Notes under the pieces: generated by a model
Seen by the model: only the letters and a program-made list of their open reading frames with translations
The model's database searches: none
What the model was told of the DNA's origin: nothing
Assembly (NCBI GenBank): GCA_050084515.1
Contig: CM114271.1
Span: forward strand, 63,488,001-63,552,000
Direction: 5' to 3'
DNA length: 64,000 nucleotides
Source: Blasia pusilla
Lineage: Eukaryota; Marchantiophyta; Marchantiopsida; Blasiales
Position numbers and translations under genes: made by a program
Part shown: positions 10,566 to 22,530 of the stretch, piece after piece
How positions within the stretch are numbered: position 1 is the first letter of the stretch
How the letters are laid out: every line of letters begins with the position of its first letter

Positions 10566-11201
10566 TAAAGTAAGATCCAATCTCTCTCTCCACCATCTCA
10601 CACCATAGCTCTCAAAGGTGTGCACTCTCTCTCATGTCAAACCAAACCCACTCTCCTAATGAGAGGTTTGGGTTACACTCACAAGGCAAGGTATCATAAC
10701 TCCGCCGCCTCATGCCAAGAGGTTCAACAAAGAGAGAATGAGCTCTCAAGCTCTCTCTCCTTGAGGTATACCCCTCCCCTCTCCCAAGCTCTCACCATGA
10801 TAACCTATTCTCCCAAGTCACCTCCTTGGCTCTTGACCTGATGTAGGAGGTCAAGGGCCACTTACCAAAAATATTAAGTCGATCATATACTCAAAATGGT
10901 ACTTACCTAAAATAGTAAGTTCTTCAATATGGCTCCAAATGAGCCGAAGCGAAGGGAAAAGTCACCCTCAACTTGGCTCATCTTGATCCAACCAACATCT
11001 CTATTTCTAGTGATTTGTATTCCGGTAAATAATTTTCCTAGATCAACCATTTCAAAAGCTTCACTCACCCACGCGACTGTGCATAGTTTTCAGGTCTTCA
11101 CAGAGGAGTAACAAATCATCTACAAACCTATTGGGCGTGTCCTCCACTACTCATGAAGGCGCTCTATTAGATCCCACCGATCTATCCTAAAAGACGTGAC
11201 A
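10566..11201 (-). repeat. Element A 5' LTR body
   Basis: Minus strand, beginning TGTCACG at 11201. Homologous to 870-1384 over both flanks (10566-10958 and about 11128-11201), with a different middle. It lacks the ~108-nt X' segment that terminates the 3' LTR and runs straight into the GAGA-rich leader. It is immediately followed by satellite DNA beginning AATGAAAAG. Confidence 0.85.
10960..11130 (-). pseudogene. Ty1/copia RT fragment inside the element A 5' LTR
   Basis: On the minus strand this stretch reads FVDDLLLLCEDLKTM, then (after a stop and a one-base slip) MVDLGKLFTGIQITRN. These are the copia RT catalytic box (YVDDLLL...) and the DLG...LGIQ block. The 3' LTR and element D have unrelated sequence at this point, so a piece of ~170 nt replaced ~60-70 nt of the 5' LTR. 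Too short to be functional. Confidence 0.75.
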
Positions 11202-13345
11202 AATGAAAAGAAGGTCTTTTAGTTTTTCATCTGGTGCAACTATGTCATCTTGAATTCAAATTTTGTACACATGGTTACCAAGGTCTATTGAGCACTCTTG
11301 CAAAGTTTCCACAAAAATGGAGCTAGGAGCACAAGCTCAAAAATAATTTAGTCCTTTTTGAACTCGAACGGTTAAACCTTCAATGAAAAGAAGGTCTTTT
11401 AATTTTTCATCTTGTGCAACTATGTCATCTTTAGTAGAAATTTGGTGCACATGGTCCCTTAGGTGAATCTTGAATTATTTCCAATTTTCAACCAAAATGA
11501 AGTTGGGACCAAAAGCCCAAAAATTACTTAATCCTTTTTGGACCCGAACGGTTAAACCTTCAATGAAAAGAATGTCTTTTAGTTTTTCATCTAGTGCAAC
11601 TATGTCAACTTGAATTCAAATTTCGCACACATGGTTCACAAGGTCTATGGAGAAATCTTGCAAAGTTTTCACCAAAATAAGGCTAGGACCACAAGCTCAA
11701 AAATAAAATAGTCCTTTTTTAATCCGGACGGTGAAACCTTCAATGAAAAGAAGGTCTTTTAATTTTTCATCTTGTGCAACTATGTGATCTTCAGTAGAAA
11801 TTTGGTCCATATGGTTCCCTAGGTGCATCTTGAAGTATTTTAAATTTTCAACCAAAATGGATTTGGGACCGCAAGCTCATAAATTACTTAGTCCTTTTTG
11901 GACCCAAACAATTACACTTCCATGAAAAGAAGGTCTTCTAGTTTTTCATTTTATGCAACTATTTCATCTTGAGTTAAAATTTGGTAGACATGGTCACCAA
12001 GGTCTATTGAGCACTCTTGCAAAGTTTCCACAAAAATGGAGCTAGGAGCACAAGCTCAAAAATAACATAGTCCTTTTGGAACTCGGCCGGTTAAACCTTC
12101 AATGAAAAGAAGGTCTTTTAATTTTTCATCTTGTGCAAGTATGTCGTATTTAGTAGAAATTTGGTTCACATGGTCCCCTAGGTGCATCTTGAAGTATTTC
12201 TAATTCTCAACCAAAATGGAGGTGGGACCACAAGCTCACAAATTACTTAGTACTTTTTGGATCCGAATGGTTAACACCTTCAATGAAAAGGTCTTTTCAT
12301 TTTTCATCTTGTGCAACTATAGGAATCTGTTGGATTCTCAACATCCACTTCTCTGAGCATCATTAATCTAATCGGCCCCTTGTATGAGGAGAAGCCTAGA
12401 TTGATGGTTCCGACTTACACGTCGGAGGAGTCATAATAATATAACGTAGGTGGTTTCAGGAGTAGCGTTACTAGGATTATCTAACCCTATGTTGCATCAG
12501 GGTGTGGGCACCCTGATGGGTTGCGGGGGTCCCGGGGTGCAATCCTTGTCAATTTTTTTCTATTAATAGAAACGAAAAAAAAAAGGTAAAAACTCTAGTT
12601 TCCCGAGTAGTGAAATAGTTGGGAGCGAAGCGGTAGCGCATTCTCGTATGTCGAGTTATCTCCATGTTCAGGTTCCATCGAAGCTCTTCTGTGAGTGCAC
12701 AGACTAACTAGGCCACTTTGTATCTCTAAGTTTTGTAAAGATTTCAGTGAATTCATCACTTTCTATTTTCTCATAGCATCTTCAGTATAAATTTGGTACA
12801 CATGGTCCCCTAGGTGCATCTTGAAGTATTTCCAATTCTCAACCAAAATGGAGCTGGGACCACAAGCTCATAAATTACTTAGTCCTTTTTAGACCCGAAC
12901 GGTTAAACCTTCAATGAAAAGAAGATCTTTTAATTTTTCATCTTATGCAACTATGTCATCTTCAGTAGAAATTTGGTCCACATGGTTCGCTAGGTGCATC
13001 TAGCAGTATTGCCAATTTTCAACCAAAATGGAGCTAAGACCACAAGGTCGCCCTTTACTTAGTCCTTTTTGGACCCGAATGGTTAAACCTTCAATGAAAA
13101 GAAGGTCTTTTAATTTTTCATCTTTTACAACTATGTCATCTTGAGTAGACCTTTGGTACACATGGTCTCCTAGGGGTTTCTAGCAATATTGGAAATTTTC
13201 AACCAAAATGGAGTTGGGACTTGAAGGTCAAAAATAACTTAGTCCTTTTTGGACCCAAACCAATAAACCTTGAATGAAAAAAGGTCTTTTTATTTTCATC
13301 TTGTGCAACTATGTCATCTTGAATTCAAATTTTGCACACATGGTT
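11202..13345. repeat. Satellite array, right block
   Basis: Continuation of the left block. The landmark 'gtcctttttggacccgaac' and variants lie near 11357, 11533, 11710, 11890, 12071, 12250, 12880, 13060 and 13240, giving 176-181 bp spacing apart from the jump over an inserted LTR-like piece (12327-12766). At about 13345 the last monomer breaks off inside 'cacatggttca' and non-satellite DNA with the hAT remnant begins. Confidence 0.92.
12327..12766 (-). mobile_element. LTR-like insertion in the satellite
   Basis: Interrupts a monomer between 'gcaactat' and 'catcttcagta'. It starts TGTTGGATTCTCAACATCC on the plus strand. Most of it is the reverse complement of 17490-17768, including the pieces 'cgagttatctccatgttc' and 'tctctaagttttgtaaag'. 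The ~180 nt at 12360-12560 has no counterpart in the 17.5-kb copy. Probably a solo or truncated LTR whose promoter points leftward; the exact right edge and target duplication are unclear. Confidence 0.55.
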
Positions 13346-13575
13346 CAGCTTATCCATTTGTTTCAGAATAGAATCTATTTTTTTACTTAATGTGCAATCA
13401 AATTTTCGTTCCACATTATCACACTTACCTATTTGACCCACAATTTTAAAATGTTGTTTAATTAGCGAGAATGTTATAAAAAAGAATGTCATAAAAATAA
13501 CATTCTTACAATACTCAACAAAAACAAGTTTTCTACAATTATTTTCTAATCCATTTCACTAAAGTCACTAATTAC

Positions 13576-16361
13576 TCCTCTAGGTCTAGAGTTGGATCAT
13601 GTGGATTAAGATGTAGGCAATAATTTGGTGGCTCAAGATTTTGAAGTCGGGTGGATCGGCGATGAGTTCCTATTGCAGTTGTTTCATCATCAAAGGAAAT
13701 ATATGAACTATTTATGCCATGATTGATGGGTTGAGAGTTTGGAACAATAGGTATGAGAACATCATTATCATTAGGCTCATCAACTATGTCCATTGTTTCA
13801 ATGCTCAAAGATTATGGAGGAGAATCCCGCATAGGTTCACTAGGCTTGGTAGAATAATTTTGAACTCCTACTACTGCAAAAATCTGAGAGTCGTAGGTTG
13901 TGTTAGGTGAAGTGGAGGGAAGATTTGCTTCTCTTGAAGCCCTCCATCGTTGCTCTTCCTCGTGCTCTTGAATCCAATGTTCCATTACATCATCGTCTTC
14001 CTCTCTTCCAAGCCCCTCGAAGTCAAAGTTTTCAGGGTTGCTCATATGTGTATCCTCCCTCCCTTCGATGCTATCAATTTCACTTCTCACATCCACCTCC
14101 TCTAGGTCCTCATCTTGCAAATCAAGGTTACCTTCATGATTACTATCACGGTTTCTTGCAGGTAAGCTAGATTCACTACCATCTTCTACTACCCTTCTAG
14201 CTTGTTCTTGTCCGTCCCTTTCAAAAACGTATTGCTCGTGTGAGTGCTTGTCTTGATTTGTGAGGAACATCATTGTCCCCAAACCGCGAGTTTGTATAGA
14301 TGTACACCAAATCCTTGGCACGCTTGTTGGTCAATTTATTCCTATGCTTGTGGATGAAACCATAACTACTCCAATTTCTCTCCACCGAAGAAGAAAAAAC
14401 CACTTGTGCTAATATGTACTTAGCCACAGAGTGCAATGTTGGTATACCGTGATTGTGCATGTTCCACCAATCAGAGGGGCCAAGTGAATTGACAACTTCC
14501 CTACCAAACTCATCCGCAAATACTTCCTTATGGTTCATAATGTTGCCCAACTCTTGCAAGCAAGTATTTACATAAGAATTAGTATCGGTGACATTGAGGC
14601 CATGCACCCCCTTCGCATAAAGTTTCACATATTGTTTGAAATCTCTCAAGCACTCAGCATTTGAAGTGACGTCTTGAACATTGTCAAGAAGATTGTAAGG
14701 GGCGAGAATGTAGCCTATTGCATGTAACTTATTGTGGATAAGTGCCCACTACCTAGAAATAAAATCCATCACATCCGTAGCTCTAGCCATTGTCACAAAA
14801 AAACCACGATGCCTTCCACCCACACACAGCCATGGAGTCACATAAAAAGAACGAATCTCTTCCATTATCTCAAATATACGACAATTAATAAGACCCGCCA
14901 TTTCTTTATGGCCATCACACTCTCTCAACAAAATAATAGTTGGTTGAGCCGCAACAAATAACTCCTTGCCTTCTATCCAAAAATTATGATTGGCCACAAT
15001 GGTCTCAATCTCCCGTGCCTTCTCTCTTTTCCTCACATTCCTCCCATTGAAATACTCCTAAAAGCATTTGTGGCAACCATGGCATGGAAAGCCTCTCTCA
15101 ATTCCAAGACGCGTCACAATATGATAAAGTTTGTGGCAAAGCGTGTGTTTGTAGGAAGCAACAATCTTCTTTTCAATGGATTGGTTTCCATGAATTTTTC
15201 CATCACTTAAGTTCTAGTCATCACAAATACTACCTTCTCATGAGCTTGAGCAAAAATCTTGTCCACCCAAGGCCATTTACCTCACTCTTCGCAGACTAGA
15301 TCAAGAGAATGTGATACGCATCCATCCTAAAGAATATGAGGAAACTTTGCTTCAATAAGTTTTCCCGTTGCTCGGTCATTCCTAGCATTGTCTATCACAA
15401 GTTGCAACTCATGGTGTGGACCGATGCGCATGATAATCCTCTCTATATGACCTGCCAACAATTTCTCCATTTGGGATTCCCCCTTGGTATCTACCGACTC
15501 AATCATGACCTCATCTTGTGGACACGAGATCATGATGTTCTCCAAAGACTCGCTCCTTACATTGGTCCAAGAATCCGTTATGATCATGGCCCCCAAACGC
15601 AAATTATCCAAGGTGGATGGCATCCACCTTTTACTTCACCTTCCCCATATGTTTCTCAAGTAGGGTGGTGCGCAACAAATTGTAACCAAGACCTAAGTAA
15701 CCCTTTACCTTTGTTGTTGCCAACACTTCTTATTTGAAAGCATCTTGCCGTACTACGTTGAATGGTATTCCACATTCATAGAAACACTTCTTCCACATGT
15801 CATTTGTAAATTCCATTCCTTGGATGTTGAAAGAATCCCTCAGATCGGCTTGCTTCTTACCAGAACTACTACTCCCTCGAATGGGCCCAACAACTCCTCT
15901 GCATTCTTCAAGACTGTCACACAGTGGCATGTTCGCAACCCCATCAATATTTTTCATAACATAAACACCATTTCCCTTCTATTGTGAACCTATTCGTAAT
16001 GGAGTTGTCTCTTCCACTTCACTCAAAGGTCTCACTTCCCTTCTTTGTCCATTTCCCACTAGTACCCTGTTTCGGAGATCCCGTTGCATGCTCATAGGGA
16101 CCTTCACACATAATTTGGCATGATGGATATCATGATGTCCATCCTTTGCCTCTCGTCTCTCTCGTGTAAAATGCTCCACCATTCGCGTGCTATGATAGGC
16201 TTTCATAGAATAGGAACAATACTTGCACTGCCATCTCCTCGATGTTCCACCTTCCATCTCTACTTCTTCCCAATGTTCCTTCACGATATATTGGAGTTCT
16301 TTGGCTTTGGTCATGACTACATGCAGACACTGACCCCATCCAACAATATTTAAATAATTTG
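13576..16361 (-). pseudogene. Decayed hAT-family transposase
   Basis: hAT transposases cut and paste DNA transposons. Minus-strand pieces in order: a BED-type zinc finger (WQCKYCSYSMKAYHST, then H), a region with MEFTNDMWKKCFYECGIPF, a DUF659-like block (AMIITDSWTNVRSESLENI, later GPHHELQLVIDNARND) and the C-terminal hAT dimerisation block (VFSSSVERNWSSYGFIHKH, then RAKDLVYIYTNSR). An acidic tail runs to the stop near 13576. Frames change at least four times and stops intervene, so it is a pseudogene. Terminal inverted repeats and target duplication were not found. Confidence 0.88.
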
Positions 16362-16589
16362 AAACAATTGACGATGTCAATAGTACGATATATTGACCAA
16401 TAAAATGTATACAAATTACACCAAATATTTTCCGTGAATGCTCCAATAAAAAACTTGGAACACTCACTATGAACAAGAAAGATCAATATGCTAACCTAGA
16501 TGACCAAAATATCTTAACGTATTAAGGTTATCTAGTGGCAAAACATATAATCACTTATCAAGTTCACCTATCTATGGAGAAAAATAACT

Positions 16590-16590
<1 letters not shown>

Positions 16591-16637
<47 letters not shown>
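16591..16637. repeat. (AG)n microsatellite
   Basis: About 23 uninterrupted AG units immediately upstream of the hAT transposase in its coding sense. Confidence 0.98.
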
Positions 16638-16640
<3 letters not shown>

Positions 16641-17059
16641 AGGGAGGAATGAGATTGTGAGGATATAAAAAAATGAGCAAGTTTATATAAGGGAGGAAGG
16701 AAGAGAATGAACCATTCTAACTCCCCAAATCAACTACCCCCACTTACAACTTAATACTAAACCATCTCCACTAATCTTCATTTAACCAACATGTTTTTAT
16801 TCTCCTATTATATTCCTTTTTGACCTATCTAAACTTCTTTATCTATAATAAATTTCCAACATACCTATTTGGCAATATAACCACCCTATTTCTTTTTCTT
16901 TTTTTAATTATTCCTTTCTCTACCATTACTATCACAAATTCTTCAATTACTCTCATTTTGAACTAACATGTCTTCTACTACAACAACCATACTTCGACCT
17001 CTCAAGCCGTCAATCAACCTACCCCTAAATAAACTCGTTTAATACCCCATTGAAATCAT
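16638..17059. other. AT-rich stretch, nothing recognised
   Basis: Low-complexity, pyrimidine-rich sequence with no ORF, repeat or motif that I can name. Confidence 0.6.
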
Positions 17060-17768
17060 CAAGCCCACCCATAACCCTTGGTCCGCATGGCCTGTGCCCT
17101 AGCCACATGCCGGATCCCAGACCTGCAAGCAAGCCCCACGGCCCGCACCCTAGCCCGCATGCAGGATCCCAAGCTCCCAAGCCTGTGCCTTAGCCCAAAC
17201 GCGGGCTCTAAGGCCCGCGCCTCAACTCGCTTGCGAGCTCCCAGGCCCTAGAGCAACCCGCATGCGGACTCCAAGGCCCTTGGCCCAGCCCGCAGGTCGG
17301 GCCTGCATTATGCTGGCACGCATCTCCGTCGCGATTGTGGCATGTACCCTAGCCCGCACCCTTGATCCGAGCTCGTACCTATTCTCGTAGTTGGAGCCCG
17401 TACGGTCGACGTGGGCACCAAAAAAACCCGTGCTCACAACCGGTTTTCCATGTCCGTTTCCGTGCAACCTTGTTTGCCTTCCCTCATGGACTATAAATAT
17501 AAGAGAAAATAGAAAGTGACGAAATCATTGAAATCTTTACAAAACTTAGAGATACAAAGTGGCCTAGTCCATCCGTGCGCTCACAGAAGATCTTCGATGG
17601 AACTTGAACATGGAGATAACTCGACATACAAGAATGCGCTACCGTTGTGGCTCCCGACTATTTGACTACTCGGGAAAACTAGGGTTTTTACCTATTTTTC
17701 TTCATTTCTATTAATAGAAAAAAATTTTCTTATGGTGCTTAGAGAAGTGGATGTTGAGAATCCAACAA
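17060..17768 (+). mobile_element. LTR-like remnant with GC-rich half and TATA box
   Basis: 17060-17470 is GC-rich with recurring 'cccgcatgcgg'-type units. It is followed by a TATA-like box 'ctataaatataag' near 17490 and a ~270-bp tail ending in ...GAATCCAACA at ~17768. The tail is the reverse complement of the insertion at 12327-12766. Promoter followed by transcribed tail and CA end suggests an LTR (U3-R-U5) of an unidentified retrotransposon, plus orientation. The 81-codon ORF on the minus strand here is judged incidental. Confidence 0.5.
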
Positions 17769-18889
17769 AATATGGGTCCCACCTCTTAGAATCCATGTCC
17801 ATGGACCAAGGTTGCATGTAGATAAAGTGTGTGTCCGTTGACATGTCCATGTCTGTGGACTTATGTCCGTCCTATGGAAGGACTTGTCCATATGGGCCCC
17901 ACCTTTCCCTTCTTTCTCCTTCCTCTTACTTTCCTTTGTGTTCCATACTCCCCCGTTGGACATGTTAGGACTTGTCCATCCTAAGAACAGACTTGTCCGT
18001 TTTTTTGCAACCATGGTAAAGATGAAGGGTTTGAAGTTAATATTCTTTTCAATAGGAAAATTTAAAGGAAATTTCTAATTTATTTATTTATTTCCTCAAA
18101 TATACTCAAATAGCCTCATTTTGATTTGCCTTGATTTCAATTCCCTATCCATCCAACTTTTGTCATGACTATTAATAAGTGACAAGGTCAAACTTTACAA
18201 AAGGTTGGAATATACTTGCCTTGATAAATTTTTTGATGGTCAATTGTAGGTAGCACTATCTAGAGTAGGACAAAAAATTTCAATCCATATTATGAATGGA
18301 AGTGATCCACATTCAAATCAAGAAGATGATTATGCGAAATGTTGAATATAAAGAGATTTCAAGATAAAATAAAATATCTTCTCTTGATCTTTCCAACACA
18401 TGTAAAATCAAAGTAAAAATAGCTCAGCTCACACGGCCTAACACTCCACTCCTAAATCTATATTGGTATATCAAACCACATCCACCCTTTGCTATGAGGG
18501 AATCCATACGCTAGTACCCTAGTTCTTACACACACACACATGTAAGAGAAGTGCTCCAAAGGCTCAATATTAGAAAGATGGTTTGGGAAAGCCATCTCTC
18601 CCTCTCTTATAGCCTTGGGAAGAGCCACAAGGATCTTCCCCTAGAAATACCCATCCCACCGATAACCTGCATGACTAAGACCAAAATAGGTAAATCGTTA
18701 GAAGGGATGTTCTTGACGCAACGAACCTGTTTCCAACCTCATGTGACATCTCAAGAAGAAGTTATACCCAAACAACCTAATGACCCTGTAAAGACGTCAA
18801 TGCCGTAGAACTCTACTTGTCGGCTAGCTAAGATGTGACACACTGATGATGTAGTTTTATTGAGTACATTTAATGTGCTTATTTCATTG
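17769..18889. other. Unassigned, with a short duplicated motif
   Basis: 17780-17900 contains repeated 'gtccatg/ttgtcc' words resembling 31870-31940, so both may descend from the same dispersed repeat. An 85-codon ORF at 18551-18808 shows no domain. Nothing else recognised. Confidence 0.4.
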
Positions 18890-20170
18890 GAAAGGAAGCC
18901 TTGGCTTTTGTGAAATTCCCGCACTTTTGTGATCTATTGCTTTCTTTGAATGCTCCAACCACTAGAGAATTGTATCAAGATGAGAAGAGTTGTGTTGATA
19001 TGTGATATTACATCAGCTACCTTCTTCTCAAAAGGACCCTTACATAAAAGTCTACTTCTTTTGGAATCATGATTGATGAATCGACTAATATTTCTATAAC
19101 ATGACATCTTGTTGTATTTGTGACTTATTTAGAAGAAGGCCAAGTTGAAAGTTCATTTTTTGGGTTGATGCAGTGTCTAGAGAAATGCTTAAATGCCATT
19201 ACTAATAAACTTTTGAAATAAATCTCGAGACTAGAGACTACAAAGATGGTTGCTTTTGGGTCTGATAGAACCTTAACTATGGTAGGTAGTCAAAATGGGG
19301 TAGCCTTGCACAGAGTACAAACCCCTTCTTGATATCTATTCATTGTGTTGCGCATAGAACCAAATTGGTTGCTTTGACATTACCAAAAGTGCTAACTTGC
19401 AAGGATATATAACAACAAAAATAGACTCCATTCTGAATTTTGTTGTTGGATATTTTATGAGGTCTTCCAAGAGGAAGTGTGCTCTTGCAATATTGCAAGA
19501 TAAGGTCAATGACTCCCAAAGGATTATGAAGAGGTATCATAAAATTTGTTGGTTGCCACGTTGGCAAGCGATTGTATGACTCCTTGGAATCAGCTCTTTC
19601 GTACTTTAGAGATATTACTTCTGAGATGGTATGTGCAAGTTTACACTATCGATTTAGGGATAATAGTTATATTGGTGCAATGAGGATATTGAATCCTCTC
19701 CATATTCCTTCAAAGCAAGTAGGGTTGAATAGTTGGGATTGTAAAGAGGTAGATGAGTTATGTGCATATTTTGGAATGGCACAACCATTGAGGGGCCATT
19801 TTCTGCCTGCACTTATAAACCCTGGTGTTGTGATACGAATTTCAACTTTTCAAGTTCATGTCCACAACTGAGCGGAAAGACATAAACTTTCAAGATTTAT
19901 TGGCTATTGTAAGTTGGAGTTCATTTTTGCAATGTAAGTTCTCTAGCCTACTTCTGTTAACTAATATTGTTGGAGAACAATGTGTGAGTATTTCTATTTG
20001 TGAGAAAGTCTCCTCCATTTAGAACATTATACAGATTAAATCTTGTAATAGATTGATGACCAAACATTTGGATGTTGTCCTCAATAGGATTTCCTTAGAG
20101 AAGATAGTACTTGATTTTGCAAACCTTTTGATTGAATCAGTAGTTCCTTTGGAAGACCTCTACACACTTT
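18890..20170 (+). pseudogene. Second decayed hAT-like transposase
   Basis: Plus-strand pieces recall the ZBED/hAT group: FGIMIDESTNISIT (DEST block), LVVFVTYLEEGQVESSFFG, VAFGSDRTLTMVGSQNGVA, RYHKICWLPRWQAI with a following SLESALSYFRDI, and VGLNSWDCKEVDELCAYFG. Several in-frame stops (~19100, 19220, 19332) and frame changes show it is dead. It is in opposite orientation to the hAT copy at 13.6-16.4 kb and belongs to a different subgroup. Ends are not defined. Confidence 0.72.
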
Positions 20171-20385
20171 AGGTATGCGTATTATAATTCAAAGAAATAG
20201 TTGTCTGACCCTCCAATAGAAGTGGCAAATGAGGATGCAAATGCTCCAAGTTCCCTTATTCCCAATGTATACGACAACGATGGAGGGGGAAGTGTGATGT
20301 GTGTGGGAGGAGGGGGTGAACCATTTTGCAATACTTGGGAGCTCTTTTAAATTATAATAAGCTTCAAGTATTATGAAGGGATAGG

Positions 20386-20570
20386 ATCCTTGGCTCCCAA
20401 CTCGTGGAAGGCTTAGCCAGTTCAATTCCTGCCAAGGATGTTTTTGTTATAAGAGTAATGGAGGGGAAAAGAGATGGCTAATGAGAGATTGAATTTTGAA
20501 GGCTAATTATATATGATCCTTGGTTCTTAGGGGTGGGAGGCTTGGCCAGGTTCAAATCCTACCAAGGATG
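20386..20570 (+). repeat. Pair of tRNA-like hairpin repeats
   Basis: Two ~55-nt units, 20386-20440 and 20515-20570. Each starts ATCCTTGG and ends CCAAGGAT(G), so the ends can pair. Each contains 'ggcttagccagttcaattcc' or 'ggcttggccaggttcaaatcc', resembling a tRNA gene B box (GGTTCRANYCC). No complete tRNA cloverleaf or anticodon arm is evident. Possible SINE-like fragments. Confidence 0.45.
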
Positions 20571-22454
20571 TAAAAAGATTAAAATTGTGATGAAAAGGTT
20601 GCAAGTTGCAAAAGTGTTCAAATTTTAAATTTGTATTACGATGTAAAGGTGAGAAGGCCAGGAAAAAAAATTTGCCAACAAAATTTTTTGGCTACCAAAA
20701 ATTGGTTAGATACCAAAACATTGAAAAAAATACCAAAAATGCACCAGTGTATATTTGTAATATTAGATGTTTACATGAATGAAAATTTAATTAAGCATAG
20801 ATACTTGCTACCTTGTTTATTACTTACATATTCCTATTGGGACCCTAAGCATAACATCCTTCAATATCATTTGGTAACCAGAAATTTGCAAGTTTGATTT
20901 TAAAAAAAACGCCCGAGAAGAAATTTGGTTTCACTTCCCAAGAAGTCAACCTTTTAACCTTTGGAAAAGAAATTTGTATCACACCCTCAATCATTGAGGA
21001 TGTGATACAGTGATATCAAAGAATTGAATCATTTCTACTCCAACAAGGGTACTTAAAACCAATTCTAGATTAAAACAATACAAAGGATTGAGATGTTGAC
21101 ATGTCCTCATTGCGATTTTCAATTTACACATACATTTTGAGCAAGTTTATTGCAAGTCTACTATGGCTTCAAGACTATTTACGAGTCACTGTTGGTTTCT
21201 GAGTATGTACAACCATTCTGCCATTACAACTACCCGCGGAAATTTGCACCGAGCTCGCTGTTCTCAATTGACTCACAAAAATTATTTCGAGACGTGCTTA
21301 AAAATTATGACTTCTAAGACTCGCAAACTACAATTGTGGGGGCTTGGAATTGCAAGAAACTTGCAATTTCAAATCATTTGCAATTTTTGAAACCAAAATT
21401 TTGGCCATAAAACCCTTTGATCTCCAAATTGCTCCATTTTTTCTTTTCCTCACAACTTTCGGATAATCCTCTACGCAATTGGCGACTAGTTTAAAATTCT
21501 TTCTATCTTGAAGTTAAGTCTTGAGTTTTTTGGGAGAACTTTTGTGAGGGATGTAGATGAGTGAAGTTCGTAGTATTGTATGTTTTTTTTCCAAAACTAA
21601 TGAGTCATTCTAAACTATAACAAAGGAAGAGAAAAAAAAAAAAAAAAAAAAAGCAAAGCCACCACTAAGAAAATTTTGGAAGGAGTAATATAATCATATC
21701 CCCATTTGAAGAAATATTTTAAAGATCAAAAAATGAGGTGAAACTCAGCAAAAAATGAGTTGAAAACCATTACTTTAGAAGTGCCAAAAACCAATCATCA
21801 CTTTCCAAGTGTTTTGCTACTATTTAGTAAGTGAGTTGCAAGTCATTTTTTACGAATACACATACTCACAATGATCCGAAATGCCTTGCAAGTTGCAAAA
21901 ATATTGTGAGTCGTTTACAAGCACTTTGTAACTTTTTTGCAATGAAACTATACAATTGACTTGCAATTGTAAGAAAACAAAGCTTTCGAGCAACGTTGCA
22001 ATTGCAAATTGTGAGTCCAATTCTCAAATTTTAAAGTCCAATGGGACAATACTACAACTCTTGAAACTAGTAAACTCATTGTGAATATAGTAGTGAAATG
22101 TATATATATTAAGTCTCTCAACAACCAAGCATTTGTGATGTAAGCGTTATACATTCATAATACTTTTATGGCTAGTAATTAGTTAAAAAATATTAATTCT
22201 ATGAAAGAACTTTTTAAAGAGAAGTTTTGAATGAGCAATATCCTCGGTAATATCATAGAAGTAGTTTAACATATTATTAGGATGGAAATACGGAGGAATT
22301 CTTGAAGGAGGATGGATTAAAGTTTCTCCAAAAAGGTACTTACTAGAGAAACTAGATCAATTTTGTATGATCAATTGTTGGCCAATTGGTATACCTAACA
22401 ACCAAGAACTAAATTCACTATCAAAGATTTTCCTACCATACTAGAGGCAAAAAA
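20571..22454. other. AT-rich stretch, nothing recognised
   Basis: Contains only short ORFs without motifs and a poly-A run near 21633. The words 'ttgcaa' and 'gcaagttgcaa' are frequent between 21350 and 22010 but do not form an ordered repeat. Confidence 0.5.
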
Positions 22455-22530
22455 TATGATGTAATGAGTTCCATATGAAAGTGTGGTGGGAAGTTTAATG
22501 TGGGGAATAGTACGCATTGGACTTGATTTT
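22455..22530 (+). pseudogene. Ty1/copia pol fragment
   Basis: Reads VPYESVVGSLMWGIVRIGLD, matching the conserved copia block VPYASAVGSLMYAM...RPD between RT and RNase H. The flanks are decayed, and the following ORF at 22665-22973 has no recognisable domain. Isolated relic. Confidence 0.65.

Larger units (their letters stand above)
759..11201 (-). mobile_element. Element A: Ty3/gypsy retrotransposon with embedded DNA methyltransferase and PHD finger
   Basis: A complete but decayed LTR retrotransposon on the minus strand, about 10.4 kb. In coding order: 5' LTR (11201 to ~10566), leader, gag, aspartic protease, cytosine-C5 methyltransferase, RT, RNase H, integrase, PHD finger, purine tract, 3' LTR. 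It is inserted in the satellite array: host sequence stops after AATG at 755-758 and resumes with AATG at 11202-11205, a 4-bp target duplication matching the monomer sequence. Termini are TGTCACG (5') and CACGACA (3'), an imperfect inverted pair. Several stops and frameshifts make it non-autonomous. Protease before RT before integrase identifies Ty3/gypsy, not copia. Confidence 0.93.

Noticed and set aside
11202-13345. CRISPR-like array
   Set aside because: Units are head-to-tail satellite monomers of ~178 bp without short repeats and unique spacers, in a eukaryotic context.
18551-18808. 85-codon ORF upstream of the second hAT relic as its N terminus
   Set aside because: No BED finger or other hAT feature.
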